A DNA stretch of 10,432 nucleotides from assembly GCA_946480655.1 (NCBI GenBank), contig CAMLKN010000069.1, positions 1 to 10,432 on the forward strand, read 5' to 3'. This stretch comes from an uncultured Devosia sp. Its GTDB lineage: Bacteria; Pseudomonadota; Alphaproteobacteria; Rhizobiales; Devosiaceae. Positions 1 through 7,094 of the stretch are shown one piece after another. The translations under genes were made by a program, and so were the position numbers. The first letter of the stretch is position 1. Every line of letters begins with the position of its first letter. Under the pieces are notes generated by a model, which ran no database searches, was not told the DNA's origin, and saw nothing but the letters and a program-made list of their open reading frames with translations.

Positions 1-555
1 GATGGCGCCGTCCGCATCGACCTGCTGCGGCTTGCCGCCGCCCAGGGTCAAGGCCCAAAGCTTGTCCGGCAGCGCGACGAGCCGGATATCGGCCTTGAGC
101 GCAGCGAGGGGGACCTGCCCAGAACTGTCGATCACCACACTGACCTTGGGGCCGAGGCGATCTGCCCAGGCCGCGGCGCCGTCGCGAATGGCGGCGGCGA
201 TCGGACGTGGGTCGGCCAGTTCCTGCGGGTCGAGGCCCGCCAGCGGCGACATGTCGACGACAAGGCCGGTTTCGATGGGCAAGATGGCGGTGACGGCGTC
301 GGCGAAGGGAGCGGCGCTGGTTGCTCTAAGGCCCCGCACTTGCAGATTGCCGCGCGCGGTGATTTCGACGAGGCCATTGCCATGCTCGGCGGCGAGACGG
401 GCAAGTTCGGCAATTTGGCCAGGGGTGAGGCTGGCCCCGACCACGCGGATGCGTGCGAGCAGGCCGTCACCAGTGGGCATTGGCGTGCGCAGGGTCGGGC
501 AGGCGCCGCGCCGGGCGCCGGCCGTTCCGAGCAAACTGGCTACCGGCTGATTCAC
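1..555 (-). CDS. cobG: Precorrin-3B synthase, N-terminal part (cut by window edge)
   Basis: CobG is an iron-sulfur, sirohaem-reductase-like monooxygenase of the aerobic cobalamin pathway. It converts precorrin-3A to precorrin-3B, the oxygen-requiring step before ring contraction by CobJ. Only the first 185 codons are present. They carry the N-terminal ferredoxin-like half-domain seen in nitrite/sulfite reductases and CobG: a segment RRGACPTLRTPMPTGDGLLAR at about residues 15-35, then HGNGLVEITARGNLQVRGL at about residues 61-79. The cluster-binding cysteines expected further along lie outside the window. The start is a GTG at 555-553; an in-frame TAG two codons upstream rules out a longer protein. 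The Shine-Dalgarno is weak (AGG, 6 nt spacing) and sits inside a hairpin. The gene follows the glycoside hydrolase gene by 72 nt on the same strand. It may be read from the sugar operon, from its own promoter, or from both; no clear promoter is visible. The identification is strong; full length cannot be judged. Confidence 0.9.
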   Translation of the reverse strand, partial: MNQPVASLLGTAGARRGACPTLRTPMPTGDGLLARIRVVGASLTPGQIAELARLAAEHGNGLVEITARGNLQVRGLRATSAAPFADAVTAILPIETGLVVDMSPLAGLDPQELADPRPIAAAIRDGAAAWADRLGPKVSVVIDSSGQVPLAALKADIRLVALPDKLWALTLGGGKPQQVDADGAI

Positions 556-561
556 GTTCTA

Positions 562-594
562 CCTGCTTCGATCCGTCCGGACGGTTCTAGCAGG
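562..594 (-). promoter_or_regulatory. Hairpin covering the cobG ribosome-binding site
   Basis: This inverted repeat has outer arms CCTGCT and AGCAGG (562-567 and 589-594) around a perfect 12-base palindrome CCGTCCGGACGG (573-584). In the minus-strand transcript it can fold into an outer 6-bp stem, a 4x5 internal loop and an inner 4-bp stem. The AGG used as the cobG Shine-Dalgarno lies in the outer stem, so folding would mask it. No U-run follows, so it does not look like an intrinsic terminator. A regulatory or boundary role is inference only. Confidence 0.4.
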
Positions 595-627
595 CGCGGC
601 GCGCATGCACTACAGCAACGCTGCGCG

Positions 628-1911
628 TCACCTGGCTTCCGATTGGGCGATGAATTCCAGCACCATCGCCGCCGTCCAGGTGAACCGTCCGCCACCACAA
701 GGCTCCGCGGTGATCGGGTCATAATATTCCGCGAAGCCGGACGTGGTGATGAGTTCGAGACTGGAGCGGGTGATGTGGTCGGCCACCTGGCTTTCGCCGA
801 TCGCGGCAAGGCCGTCGGCAATCATGTAATTGGTGACCAGCCAGACCGGACCCCGCCAGTAGCGTTTCGGCTCGAAACGGGGGTCGGCAGGGTCCTGGGA
901 CGGAATGATGAAAGGCACGCGCTCCGACCAGCGTTCCACCGTTCGTGCAATGGCGGCGGCGCGCTCGCGGGGGATGGCGGCGAAAGCGGGCAGGAGACCG
1001 CCCAGCGAAGCGCTGTCGACCAGCTGACCGGTCGTGCGGTCCTTGCACAGATACTGCCCGTGCCGGTCGCTCCAGAGGCTTTCGAGGGCGGCAATACCCT
1101 TTTCCGCGCGGGCGCGGTTGTCGGCTGCGATCCGGTGTTCGCCAAGGCGTTCGGCAAGATCGGCCAGATCCGCCGCGGCCCGAACCAGGATGGCGTTGAA
1201 GCCGGGATCGATCACCTGGAAGGGTGAAGCATCGTGCAGCCTGGTATTGTCCCAGCCCAGCGAGCGGAATTTCTCGACCAGCCAGAGATAGCGGTCGTAT
1301 TGCGCCTTGGTCGGGCGGTGCGCGGGATCGGCATGCTGGGTGTCGCGGCGCGTATAGGGCGCGATGCCTTCGGTGGGGACCCGCTCGAAGGCCTCGTCCC
1401 AGTCGACCGAATTGTCACGGCCCGCTTCCCAGGGATGGAGAATGGCGACCAGCCCCTCGGCCTGGGGATCGCGGTAGCGGTAGAACCAGTCATGCCACTT
1501 GTCGATCCTGGGCAGGAGCGCCCGCGCCTTCTCCTCGGCGAGGACACGATTGCGCGCGTGATCAAACAGGCGCCTCACGGCAAAGCCCGCCACCGGGGGC
1601 TGGGTGATGCCCGACGTCGCGGTGGGCCGGTTGGTGCCCCATACATCGGGGCCGGGAAAATAGCCGTCCGAATAGACGTGGAAGACGATGTGGGGGACCA
1701 TGCCATCAGGCCACTGATGGGCAAACAGCGTCTCGATCTCGGTCCAGGCCCGGGCCTCGTCGAAATGCGCCTGGCCCAGGGCAGTGAGGCACGAATCCCA
1801 GTTCCACTGGAATGGGTAGAGGCCCTTGGTTGGCACTGTATAACTGCCCAGATCGTTTTCCTGGAGGACCTCGATGGCGAGGTGGCGGAGCGCTGCGGTG
1901 TCGGTGGTCAT
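628..1911 (-). CDS. GH63-type glycoside hydrolase (MGH1-like; probable glucosyl/mannosylglycerate hydrolase)
   Basis: This predicted cytoplasmic glycosidase has 427 residues, no signal peptide and no membrane segment. It resembles the bacterial GH63 group that includes mannosylglycerate and glucosylglycerate hydrolases, (alpha/alpha)6-barrel inverting enzymes of about 420-450 residues. Visible landmarks are GLYPFQWNWDS at 30-40, a WPDGMVPHI stretch at 67-75, TSGITQPPVAG at 99-109, HPWEAGRDNSVDWD at 159-172, the YWRGPVW motif at 351-357, and FAEYYDP followed by a GGG-FTWTAA segment at 393-415. Asp166 in GRDNS fits the family's catalytic acid; Glu395 or Glu403 would be the base. It is the last gene of the sugar operon, 30 nt after the ATPase gene, with only a weak ribosome-binding site. 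This suggests it cleaves whatever the transporter imports. The fold and family are fairly secure. The substrate is inferred; a trehalase-like or other alpha-glucosidase activity remains possible. Confidence 0.83.
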   Translation of the reverse strand: MTTDTAALRHLAIEVLQENDLGSYTVPTKGLYPFQWNWDSCLTALGQAHFDEARAWTEIETLFAHQWPDGMVPHIVFHVYSDGYFPGPDVWGTNRPTATSGITQPPVAGFAVRRLFDHARNRVLAEEKARALLPRIDKWHDWFYRYRDPQAEGLVAILHPWEAGRDNSVDWDEAFERVPTEGIAPYTRRDTQHADPAHRPTKAQYDRYLWLVEKFRSLGWDNTRLHDASPFQVIDPGFNAILVRAAADLADLAERLGEHRIAADNRARAEKGIAALESLWSDRHGQYLCKDRTTGQLVDSASLGGLLPAFAAIPRERAAAIARTVERWSERVPFIIPSQDPADPRFEPKRYWRGPVWLVTNYMIADGLAAIGESQVADHITRSSLELITTSGFAEYYDPITAEPCGGGRFTWTAAMVLEFIAQSEAR

Positions 1912-1941
1912 GGCGGGAGCTTTCTGAACGGCAGTCCGGCG

Positions 1942-2979
1942 TCAGACGGCCAGGGTGGTCTCAGGGTCGAACCAGCGGATGCGGTCAGGCTTGGGTGCCA
2001 GATGCAAGGCATCGCCCGGCGCAATCCGCACATCGCTGTCGAGCACGGCGCGGAACAGCTTGCCGTCCACCTCAGCGGTGACCAGCGTATGCGCACCGAG
2101 GGGCTCGATGACCCGAGCCGTGGCGGCAAAGCCTTCGGGCGCGATCTCGACATCCTCGGGGCGGATGGCGAATTCGAGGTTGTCGCCGGAGGCGGGCCCC
2201 GGAAGGTCCAGGCCCGCCACATGGAATTGGCCATTGGTCCCGCGTTTGGCCGGGAGGAAGTTCATGGGGGGATTGCCAATGAAACTGCCCACGAAGCGCG
2301 CGGCGGGATTGCGATAGACCTCCACGGGACTGGCCGCTTGAACGATCCGGCCGCCATTCATCACCGATATCCGGTCGGCAAGGCTCATGGCCTCGACCTG
2401 GTCATGGGTGACGTAGATGGTGGTGGTCTTGCTGCCGGCCAGCACGCCCTTGAGCTCGGCACGCATCTCGAGGCGCAGCAAGGCGTCCAGGTTGGAGAGG
2501 GGTTCATCCATCAGGATCACATCCGGCTCCATGGCCAGTGCCCGCGCCACCGCCACACGCTGGCGCTGGCCGCCCGAGAGCTGCCCGGAATAGCGCTTGA
2601 GCAATTGCTCGATATGCATGAGCTCGGCGGTGCGATTGACGCGCTCGTCGATCTCGGCCTGCGGCAGCTTCTTCATCCGGAGACCGAAGGCGATATTCTC
2701 GAAGACCGTCAAATGCGGGAAGACGGCGTAGTTCTGGAATACCATGGCGATGCCGCGCTCCCGCGGGGGCAGGTGGTCGACGCGCTTGCCGCCGATCCAC
2801 ACTTCACCCTCGCTGGGCGTTTCGAGCCCGGCAATGATCCGCAGAAGCGTGGTCTTGCCGCATCCCGAAGCGCCCAGCAGCACCATGAACTCCTGGTCGG
2901 CGATGGTGAGGTCGATCGAATGCAGCGCGGTGAATGTCCCGAAGCGCTTGGCAACGTTCTTGATGACGATTTCGGCCAT
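1942..2979 (-). CDS. MalK/UgpC-type sugar ABC transporter ATP-binding protein
   Basis: This is the cytoplasmic ATPase that powers the CUT1 sugar importer; it would dimerise beneath the two permeases encoded just upstream. The 345-residue protein has a complete nucleotide-binding domain: Walker A GASGCGKTT at 36-44, Q-loop Gln82, ABC signature LSGGQ at 134-138, Walker B VILMDEP at 154-160 and switch His192. The C-terminal 110 or so residues form the MalK-type TOBE/regulatory region, including the RPED motif at 273-276. The length is close to the family norm (about 350-370). The start at 2979 is chosen because MAEIVIKNVAKRFG is the usual N-terminus and a strong GGGAGG lies 5 nt upstream. A longer reading frame to 3039 would overlap the permease end. 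All catalytic motifs are intact. The exact sugar cannot be read from this subunit, and such ATPases can serve several transporters in one cell. Confidence 0.95.
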   Translation of the reverse strand: MAEIVIKNVAKRFGTFTALHSIDLTIADQEFMVLLGASGCGKTTLLRIIAGLETPSEGEVWIGGKRVDHLPPRERGIAMVFQNYAVFPHLTVFENIAFGLRMKKLPQAEIDERVNRTAELMHIEQLLKRYSGQLSGGQRQRVAVARALAMEPDVILMDEPLSNLDALLRLEMRAELKGVLAGSKTTTIYVTHDQVEAMSLADRISVMNGGRIVQAASPVEVYRNPAARFVGSFIGNPPMNFLPAKRGTNGQFHVAGLDLPGPASGDNLEFAIRPEDVEIAPEGFAATARVIEPLGAHTLVTAEVDGKLFRAVLDSDVRIAPGDALHLAPKPDRIRWFDPETTLAV

Positions 2980-2984
2980 GACAG

Positions 2985-2990
2985 CCTCCC
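2985..2990 (-). promoter_or_regulatory. Ribosome-binding site of the ATPase gene
   Basis: A GGGAGG lies 5 nt before the ATG at 2979-2977. Its first G is also the last base of the TAG stop of the upstream permease (2992-2990). This tight arrangement fixes the start and implies translational coupling. Confidence 0.75.
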
Positions 2991-3832
2991 TACCGGTTGG
3001 CGATGCCCCACATCGCAAACAGGTATTTGCGAACGGCAAAGATGAAGACGAGTGCGGGTACGACGAGCGCAGCGCCGCCGGCGAACTTGAGGTGAAGCGG
3101 CGAGACGTTGAGGTTCTGGATGAGGAACGCCGGCAAGGTCCGGTTCTCTATGGTCAGCACCGCCGCGGCAAAGACCTCGTTCCAGGAAATGGTGAAGGCA
3201 AACACCGCCGACGCCGCTATGCCGGGGAGAACCAGCGGCAGCACCACCTTGCGGAAGGCCTGCCAGCGATTGCAGCCCAGCGTCCAGGCCGCTTCTTCCA
3301 GTTCGAGCGGAATGCCCGAGAACAGGGAGAAGGTGATGAGAACGGCGAAGGGTATGGCCAGCACGGTATGGACGAGCGCGAGGCCGAACGCCGTATCGTC
3401 CAGCCCGGTGCGGATGAACATGACGGCCAGAGGCAGGGCCAGGAGCGGCAGCGGGAAGGCGCGCGTCATCACCACCAGCATGCGGAACACTTCCTTGCCA
3501 GGGAAGTCGAAGCGCGACAACGCATAGCCCGCGGGCGCGCCGATGCCTATGGAGAGCACCATGGTCAGCACCGCCACGAGAACCGAATTCCACAATGCCC
3601 GCCCGACGCCGGCAAAGCCGGCAAAGAACTGCAGCGAGCCGAAGTCGAAACCGGGCAGGCCCGTCTTGGGAAAAGCGCTCACCTGCTCTGGCGAGGACAG
3701 CGCATTGACCATCAGCAGGTAGATGGGCAGCAAGACCCATGCGCAGATCAGGACGATGGAAGCCCAGAACAGAAACCGCGCGGCAGAGCGGGTCGATTGC
3801 ACAGGGCTGGGAGTGTCGGTTGCAGCGCTCAT
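2990..3832 (-). CDS. CUT1 sugar ABC transporter permease, MalG type
   Basis: This is the second inner-membrane permease of the sugar importer; it would pair with the protein encoded upstream. Its 280 residues are typical of MalG-like subunits. A short polar N-terminus is followed by a hydrophobic segment at about 19-43, and further hydrophobic segments occur at about 83-107, 118-141, 147-172, 203-226 and 252-272, giving about six membrane spans. The cytoplasmic coupling loop is clear: EEAAWTLGCNRWQAFRKVVLPLVLPG spans about 179-204 and matches the EAA consensus that docks with the ATPase. The ATG overlaps the stop of the preceding permease gene as ATGA, so the two are probably translationally coupled. 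The downstream ATPase gene starts 10 nt after this stop. Assignment to the binding-protein-dependent permease family is secure; the substrate is not evident. Confidence 0.94.
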   Translation of the reverse strand: MSAATDTPSPVQSTRSAARFLFWASIVLICAWVLLPIYLLMVNALSSPEQVSAFPKTGLPGFDFGSLQFFAGFAGVGRALWNSVLVAVLTMVLSIGIGAPAGYALSRFDFPGKEVFRMLVVMTRAFPLPLLALPLAVMFIRTGLDDTAFGLALVHTVLAIPFAVLITFSLFSGIPLELEEAAWTLGCNRWQAFRKVVLPLVLPGIAASAVFAFTISWNEVFAAAVLTIENRTLPAFLIQNLNVSPLHLKFAGGAALVVPALVFIFAVRKYLFAMWGIANR

Positions 3833-4674
3833 ATCGTGGCCCCCTTGGGAACACGCAGCACGCGCAGGAAGAACAGGGTGGCGGCAATGGATATGGCCAG
3901 GATGACCAGCGCATAGGCGGCCGCCACGTTGCGATCCTGCAGCGTGAACTGCCAGTTGTAGGTTTCGCCCATCAGCACCGGCAGGGTCGTGCCGCCCAGG
4001 GCCGTCACCACGGCGAATACCTCGAAGGCAGCCAGCGTGCGCAGGATCAGAGCCGATTGCAGGCTTGGGCGCAGCATGGGGATGGTGATCTTCCAGAAGC
4101 GCTGCCAGGCTCCGGCGCCGAAGACTTCACCGGCCTCGTAATATTCCTTGGGGATCAGCCCCATGCCGGACACGAGGATGACCATCATTATGGCGGTCGC
4201 GCGCCAGATTTCCGCCAGCACCACGGCGAGGAAGATGATCCAGATATTCTGGTAGCCCAGAAACAGGACCGGCCGGTCGATCACGCCGAGTCCGGCCAGC
4301 ATGGAATTGAGAAAGCCCGACTGCTCGAAGATCGCGAGCCAGACAATGCCCGCTGCCAGGTCGGACAGGCCGAGCGGGATGGAGAAGATGTAGAGGATGG
4401 CATTGCGGCCGGTCTTGAGCTTGGTGACGATGCTGGCCATGGACAGCGCCATGGCAAGCTGGATCGGCACCACGACGGCCGCCAGCAGGAGGGTCCAGCC
4501 CAGCGCCGAGCTGAACTTCCAGTGCGTGGCCATGGTTGTGAGCGGCTGCAGGGAAAAACTGCCGTCCCGCGTGACCGCGAGAATCGCGATCTGGATGAAC
4601 GGATAGACGAAGAAGACCAGCAGGAACAAGGTCGCCGGCAATAGCAGCAGATAGGGCAGGGCTTTGGCTTGCAT
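3829..4674 (-). CDS. CUT1 sugar ABC transporter permease, MalF/UgpA type
   Basis: This is the first inner-membrane permease of the sugar importer. Its 281 residues carry an N-terminal hydrophobic span at about 8-32 and several more (about 57-82, 93-115, 142-170, 207-227 and 250-271), consistent with six helices. The cytoplasmic EAA loop, YYEAGEVFGAGAWQRFWKITIP and following residues at about 178-205, has the expected E-A, central Gly and I-P elements for contact with the ATPase. The ATG at 4674 is chosen because a GGAG sequence lies 6 nt upstream and the protein then begins directly before the first membrane span. The gene follows the binding-protein gene after a 69-nt gap holding a stem-loop. 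It overlaps the next permease gene by 4 nt (ATGA). It lacks the long extra periplasmic loop of enterobacterial MalF, as is usual for UgpA-like members. The family is secure; the substrate is unassigned. Confidence 0.94.
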   Translation of the reverse strand: MQAKALPYLLLLPATLFLLVFFVYPFIQIAILAVTRDGSFSLQPLTTMATHWKFSSALGWTLLLAAVVVPIQLAMALSMASIVTKLKTGRNAILYIFSIPLGLSDLAAGIVWLAIFEQSGFLNSMLAGLGVIDRPVLFLGYQNIWIIFLAVVLAEIWRATAIMMVILVSGMGLIPKEYYEAGEVFGAGAWQRFWKITIPMLRPSLQSALILRTLAAFEVFAVVTALGGTTLPVLMGETYNWQFTLQDRNVAAAYALVILAISIAATLFFLRVLRVPKGATI

Positions 4675-4694
4675 GGCTGGCTCCGGGCTGAGGC

Positions 4695-4726
4695 AGCCAC
4701 CCGGCGCCCTGGAGCGTCGGGTGGCT
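4695..4726 (-). promoter_or_regulatory. Intergenic stem-loop between binding-protein and permease genes
   Basis: AGCCACCCG (4695-4703) pairs perfectly with CGGGTGGCT (4718-4726). The stem extends inward by four more pairs, one of them G-U, leaving a 6-nt loop. It begins 17 nt after the binding-protein stop codon. No U-tract follows on either strand, so it is unlikely to be a true terminator. Stem-loops in this place in malE-malF-like operons typically protect the upstream mRNA or partly attenuate transcription, so that the binding protein is made in excess. That role is inferred here from position. Confidence 0.6.
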
Positions 4727-4743
4727 TTGGCGGGAGGAGAGGG

Positions 4744-6009
4744 TCAGTCCACCGGGCAGGGGCCTTCGGAGGCGGCGTCAGGCAGCCAGCAGGGCGCGTT
4801 GGCCTGTTCCATCAGGCTGCGCAACGTGCCCGCCTGTTCGGCCAGAACATCGGGGATCGGCTGGTTCCCGAGGACGATGCGCTCAAACGCGTCGATATAG
4901 ACCTGGTTGAACTGCCCGCCGAGATCGCCCAGACCCACCGGCAGAAGCGCCGGCAGTGCATCTTCCGAAGTGGTCATGGCCGTGATTGCCGGGCCGAGGG
5001 CGCGGGCGGATGCGGGCAGGTCCTCGGGCAGGGGCGCGTCGGTGACCGGGTAGAAGCTGGTGGCCAGGAGCGTCGCAACCTGGGTTTCAGGTTGCATCAT
5101 GTATTTCACCAGTGCCTTGGAGGCTTCCATGTCCGGGGCGCTCGACGGTACGGCCACACCGGCCAGAACCGGCATGAAGCCGCGTCCCATGGGGCCCGAG
5201 GGGGCAGGGAAGGCGACGAAGTCGTCGGGGCGCTGGTTGAAGGCATCGGCCAGCCGGGCAATGTGGTCGAACGCAACCCAGACGTCACCCGCCAGCAGGG
5301 GCTCCTGCATGAAGCCGTAATTGGTCGAGGCCGGATTGGTGTACTGCCAAAGCTCCTTGAACATGGTCCAGCCCGCTTCCGCCTCGGCGGACGCGAACTT
5401 GGTCACGGTCGAGCCGGCATAGGAAGGCAGCAGGAAGCCCTGGAAGAACCTGTGCTTGAGGCCCTGGGGGCCGGCGGGAAAGCCGAATTTGGGCGAGCCG
5501 GTCTCTTCGGCCAGTGTCTTGGCCCAGGCCACCAGTTCATCATAGGTCAGTGCATTGATGTCGGCCCCTTCGGGCAGGTATTCGAGCGCCTGCTTGTTGG
5601 CGGCCATGACGTAGTTGGCCTGCATCCACGGCAGGTATTTCTGCTCTTCGGTGCCGAGCTTGCCCAGTTCCATGAAGGCGTCGCTGACCGTGATGCCGGA
5701 CAGGTCGACATCGGACAGGTCGACAAGGTTGTCGGCATAGGAAGACAGGTCACCATGGAGCGCCCCGATCACGCCGATCTGGCCCGAGCCGGCTTCCACT
5801 TCCGCCGAGAGGCGGGTGAGGAAGGGACCTGGGTCCGATGCCTGGAAATCCACGCCGCCCTCGAAGCCGGCCAGAACCTGCTCGCGCATGCGCTGGGTTT
5901 CCTCGACGGGTGCTGCCTGTGTCGACCAGAACAACACCTGTGCCTGTGCCGGTGCTGCCAGGACAAGCGCCAATGCGGCGCCGCCGAGCAGTTGCAGAGT
6001 TTTCTTCAT
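4744..6009 (-). CDS. Periplasmic sugar-binding protein of CUT1 ABC importer
   Basis: This is the secreted receptor that captures the substrate and delivers it to the permeases. The 421-residue precursor starts with a classic Sec signal peptide: KK, a Leu/Ala-rich core, then cleavage predicted after Ala23 in AQA-Q. No lipobox cysteine is present, so the mature protein should be soluble in the periplasm. The length and the segment around GFMPVLAGVAVPSSAPDMEASKALVKYMMQPETQ fit extracellular solute-binding protein family 1. Aromatic residues that could stack on sugar occur throughout, for example in the KYLPWMQANY region. Two cysteines close to the C-terminus (407 and 418) could form a disulfide. 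The ATG at 6009 has a strong AGGGAGGA 5 nt upstream. It lies 31 nt after the repressor gene, so the two are probably co-transcribed. The identity as a sugar-type binding protein is firm. The ligand is unknown; a glucosyl- or mannosylglycerate-like solute is suggested only by the neighbouring hydrolase. Confidence 0.92.
   Translation of the reverse strand: MKKTLQLLGGAALALVLAAPAQAQVLFWSTQAAPVEETQRMREQVLAGFEGGVDFQASDPGPFLTRLSAEVEAGSGQIGVIGALHGDLSSYADNLVDLSDVDLSGITVSDAFMELGKLGTEEQKYLPWMQANYVMAANKQALEYLPEGADINALTYDELVAWAKTLAEETGSPKFGFPAGPQGLKHRFFQGFLLPSYAGSTVTKFASAEAEAGWTMFKELWQYTNPASTNYGFMQEPLLAGDVWVAFDHIARLADAFNQRPDDFVAFPAPSGPMGRGFMPVLAGVAVPSSAPDMEASKALVKYMMQPETQVATLLATSFYPVTDAPLPEDLPASARALGPAITAMTTSEDALPALLPVGLGDLGGQFNQVYIDAFERIVLGNQPIPDVLAEQAGTLRSLMEQANAPCWLPDAASEGPCPVD
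5697..5725. repeat. Short tandem repeat inside the binding-protein gene
   Basis: Two identical copies of CGGACAGGTCGACA occur at 5697-5710 and 5712-5725, with a 15-base period. On the coding strand they encode the in-frame near-repeat VDLSD-VDLSG. The period is a multiple of three and does not break the frame. It looks like a small local duplication. Confidence 0.8.
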
Positions 6010-6040
6010 GATAGTCCTCCCTGGGTTGGTAGTCTTTTGG

Positions 6041-7078
6041 TCAGAGTCTCCCTGGCACGGGGCCGTGGCTGCCACGCGCGACCAGGCGGGGACGCACCAG
6101 TACCTGGCTGGTGTCCTGCTGGCCTTCGATGGCGGCGATGAGCATTTCGGCAATGGTGTGCGCTGAGGCGCGGATATCGGCGTCGAATGTGGTAAGGCCG
6201 GGCGGCGCATAGGCCGACGCGGCGATGTTGTCGAACCCCACGACCGACAGGTCCTTGGGGACTGACAGCCCAAGGCGCGTCGCCTCTTCCATGACGGTCA
6301 GCGCCAGCTCGTCAAAGATGCCGATGACAGCCGTGGGCCGCGCCTCGCCGGTCAGCAGGCCAAAGACGGCCTTGGCCATGGCTGCCTTGTCGAAGCGCGG
6401 CGCCGAGACGATTTCCAGCGTCACCTCCGGATCGCCCTGCCTGGCGATGGCCTCGCGCAGGCCGCGTTCGCGCAGCCGCCGGAAGGTCATGCGATCGGTA
6501 ATGCTGACCAGTCCGAAATGGCGGTGCCCGAGGCCGTATAGCAGGTCGAAGGCTTGGCCGAAGGCGGTGACGTGGTCGCTGTCGAGCCAGTTGTAGGCGG
6601 GTTGATCGCCCATCAGCCGCCCATGGGTGACGAAGGGAATGCGTCGCTCGATGAGATAGCGGACGCGTTCATCATCCTCGCCGATTCTGGGCAGCACGAC
6701 GCCATCCGCGCGGCCGGACTCGACCACATGGCGCAGCACGTCGAGCTCGGTATGCCCCGCTTGGGCGGTGGCGATGAACAGGTCCATGCCATGCTGCACC
6801 AGGCCCTCGCCCAGCCCGGTGACGAACTCGCCCACATAGGAATCGATGAAATTGGGTCCACGGATGGGCAGCACGAGCCCGGCGAAGCCGCTGCGCCCCG
6901 ATACCAATTGGCGGCCCGCGACATTGGGCACGTAGCCCAGGCGGCTGGCCGCTTCTGCCACCCGCTGGCGGGTCTTCAGCGCAATCGTTGGGCTATCCGC
7001 CAGGGCGCGGGACACGGTCGTGATCGACACGTCCAGGTGTTCAGCCAACTCCTTCAGCGTAACGCCACGCGCTGCCAA
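6041..7078 (-). CDS. LacI-family transcriptional repressor of the sugar operon
   Basis: This 345-residue regulator has the standard LacI architecture. An N-terminal helix-turn-helix (VTLKELAEHLDVSITTVSRAL, about residues 6-26) and hinge region (YVPNVAGRQLVSGRS, about 51-65) are followed by a periplasmic-binding-protein-like effector domain. It ends in the typical LVRPRLVARGSHGP tail. It should bind the two palindromes upstream of its own start and release them when a sugar or breakdown product binds. The start is taken as the TTG at 7078-7076: a GGGAGG lies 9 nt upstream, and the helix-turn-helix then begins at residue 6 as usual. The longer frame to 7156 would place both operators inside the coding region and add 26 residues with no family resemblance. 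It is the first gene of the operon, 31 nt before the binding-protein gene, so it is likely autoregulated. The identity of the inducer is unknown. Confidence 0.93.
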   Translation of the reverse strand: MAARGVTLKELAEHLDVSITTVSRALADSPTIALKTRQRVAEAASRLGYVPNVAGRQLVSGRSGFAGLVLPIRGPNFIDSYVGEFVTGLGEGLVQHGMDLFIATAQAGHTELDVLRHVVESGRADGVVLPRIGEDDERVRYLIERRIPFVTHGRLMGDQPAYNWLDSDHVTAFGQAFDLLYGLGHRHFGLVSITDRMTFRRLRERGLREAIARQGDPEVTLEIVSAPRFDKAAMAKAVFGLLTGEARPTAVIGIFDELALTVMEEATRLGLSVPKDLSVVGFDNIAASAYAPPGLTTFDADIRASAHTIAEMLIAAIEGQQDTSQVLVRPRLVARGSHGPVPGRL

Positions 7079-7087
7079 CCTGCCTTG

Positions 7088-7093
7088 CCTCCC
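7088..7093 (-). promoter_or_regulatory. Ribosome-binding site deciding the TTG start of the repressor gene
   Basis: GGGAGG lies 9 nt before a TTG codon and just downstream of the proximal operator. No ATG or GTG in the correct frame lies between it and the helix-turn-helix coding region, which supports the rare TTG initiation. Confidence 0.6.
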
Positions 7094-7094
7094 A

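Noticed and set aside
556..627. A cobalamin riboswitch before cobG
   Set aside because: The gap is only 72 nt, too short for the aptamer, and no B12-box-like sequence was recognised there or before cobF.
2..1227. Plus-strand open frames at the left edge (to 550 and 340-1227)
   Set aside because: They overlap cobG and the hydrolase gene in antisense and have no family features.
2951..2960. An AACGTT sequence inside the ATPase gene as a third LacI operator
   Set aside because: Only the six-base core matches; the flanks are not symmetric and a chance match is likely.
1234..3045. A 603-codon plus-strand open frame opposite the hydrolase and ATPase genes
   Set aside because: It is a high-GC shadow of two strongly recognised minus-strand genes, crosses their boundary and shows no domain resemblance.
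4669..6141. A 490-codon plus-strand open frame opposite the binding-protein gene
   Set aside because: Composition is Gly/Arg/His-rich as in antisense frames; the minus strand encodes a clear binding protein with signal peptide and ribosome-binding site.
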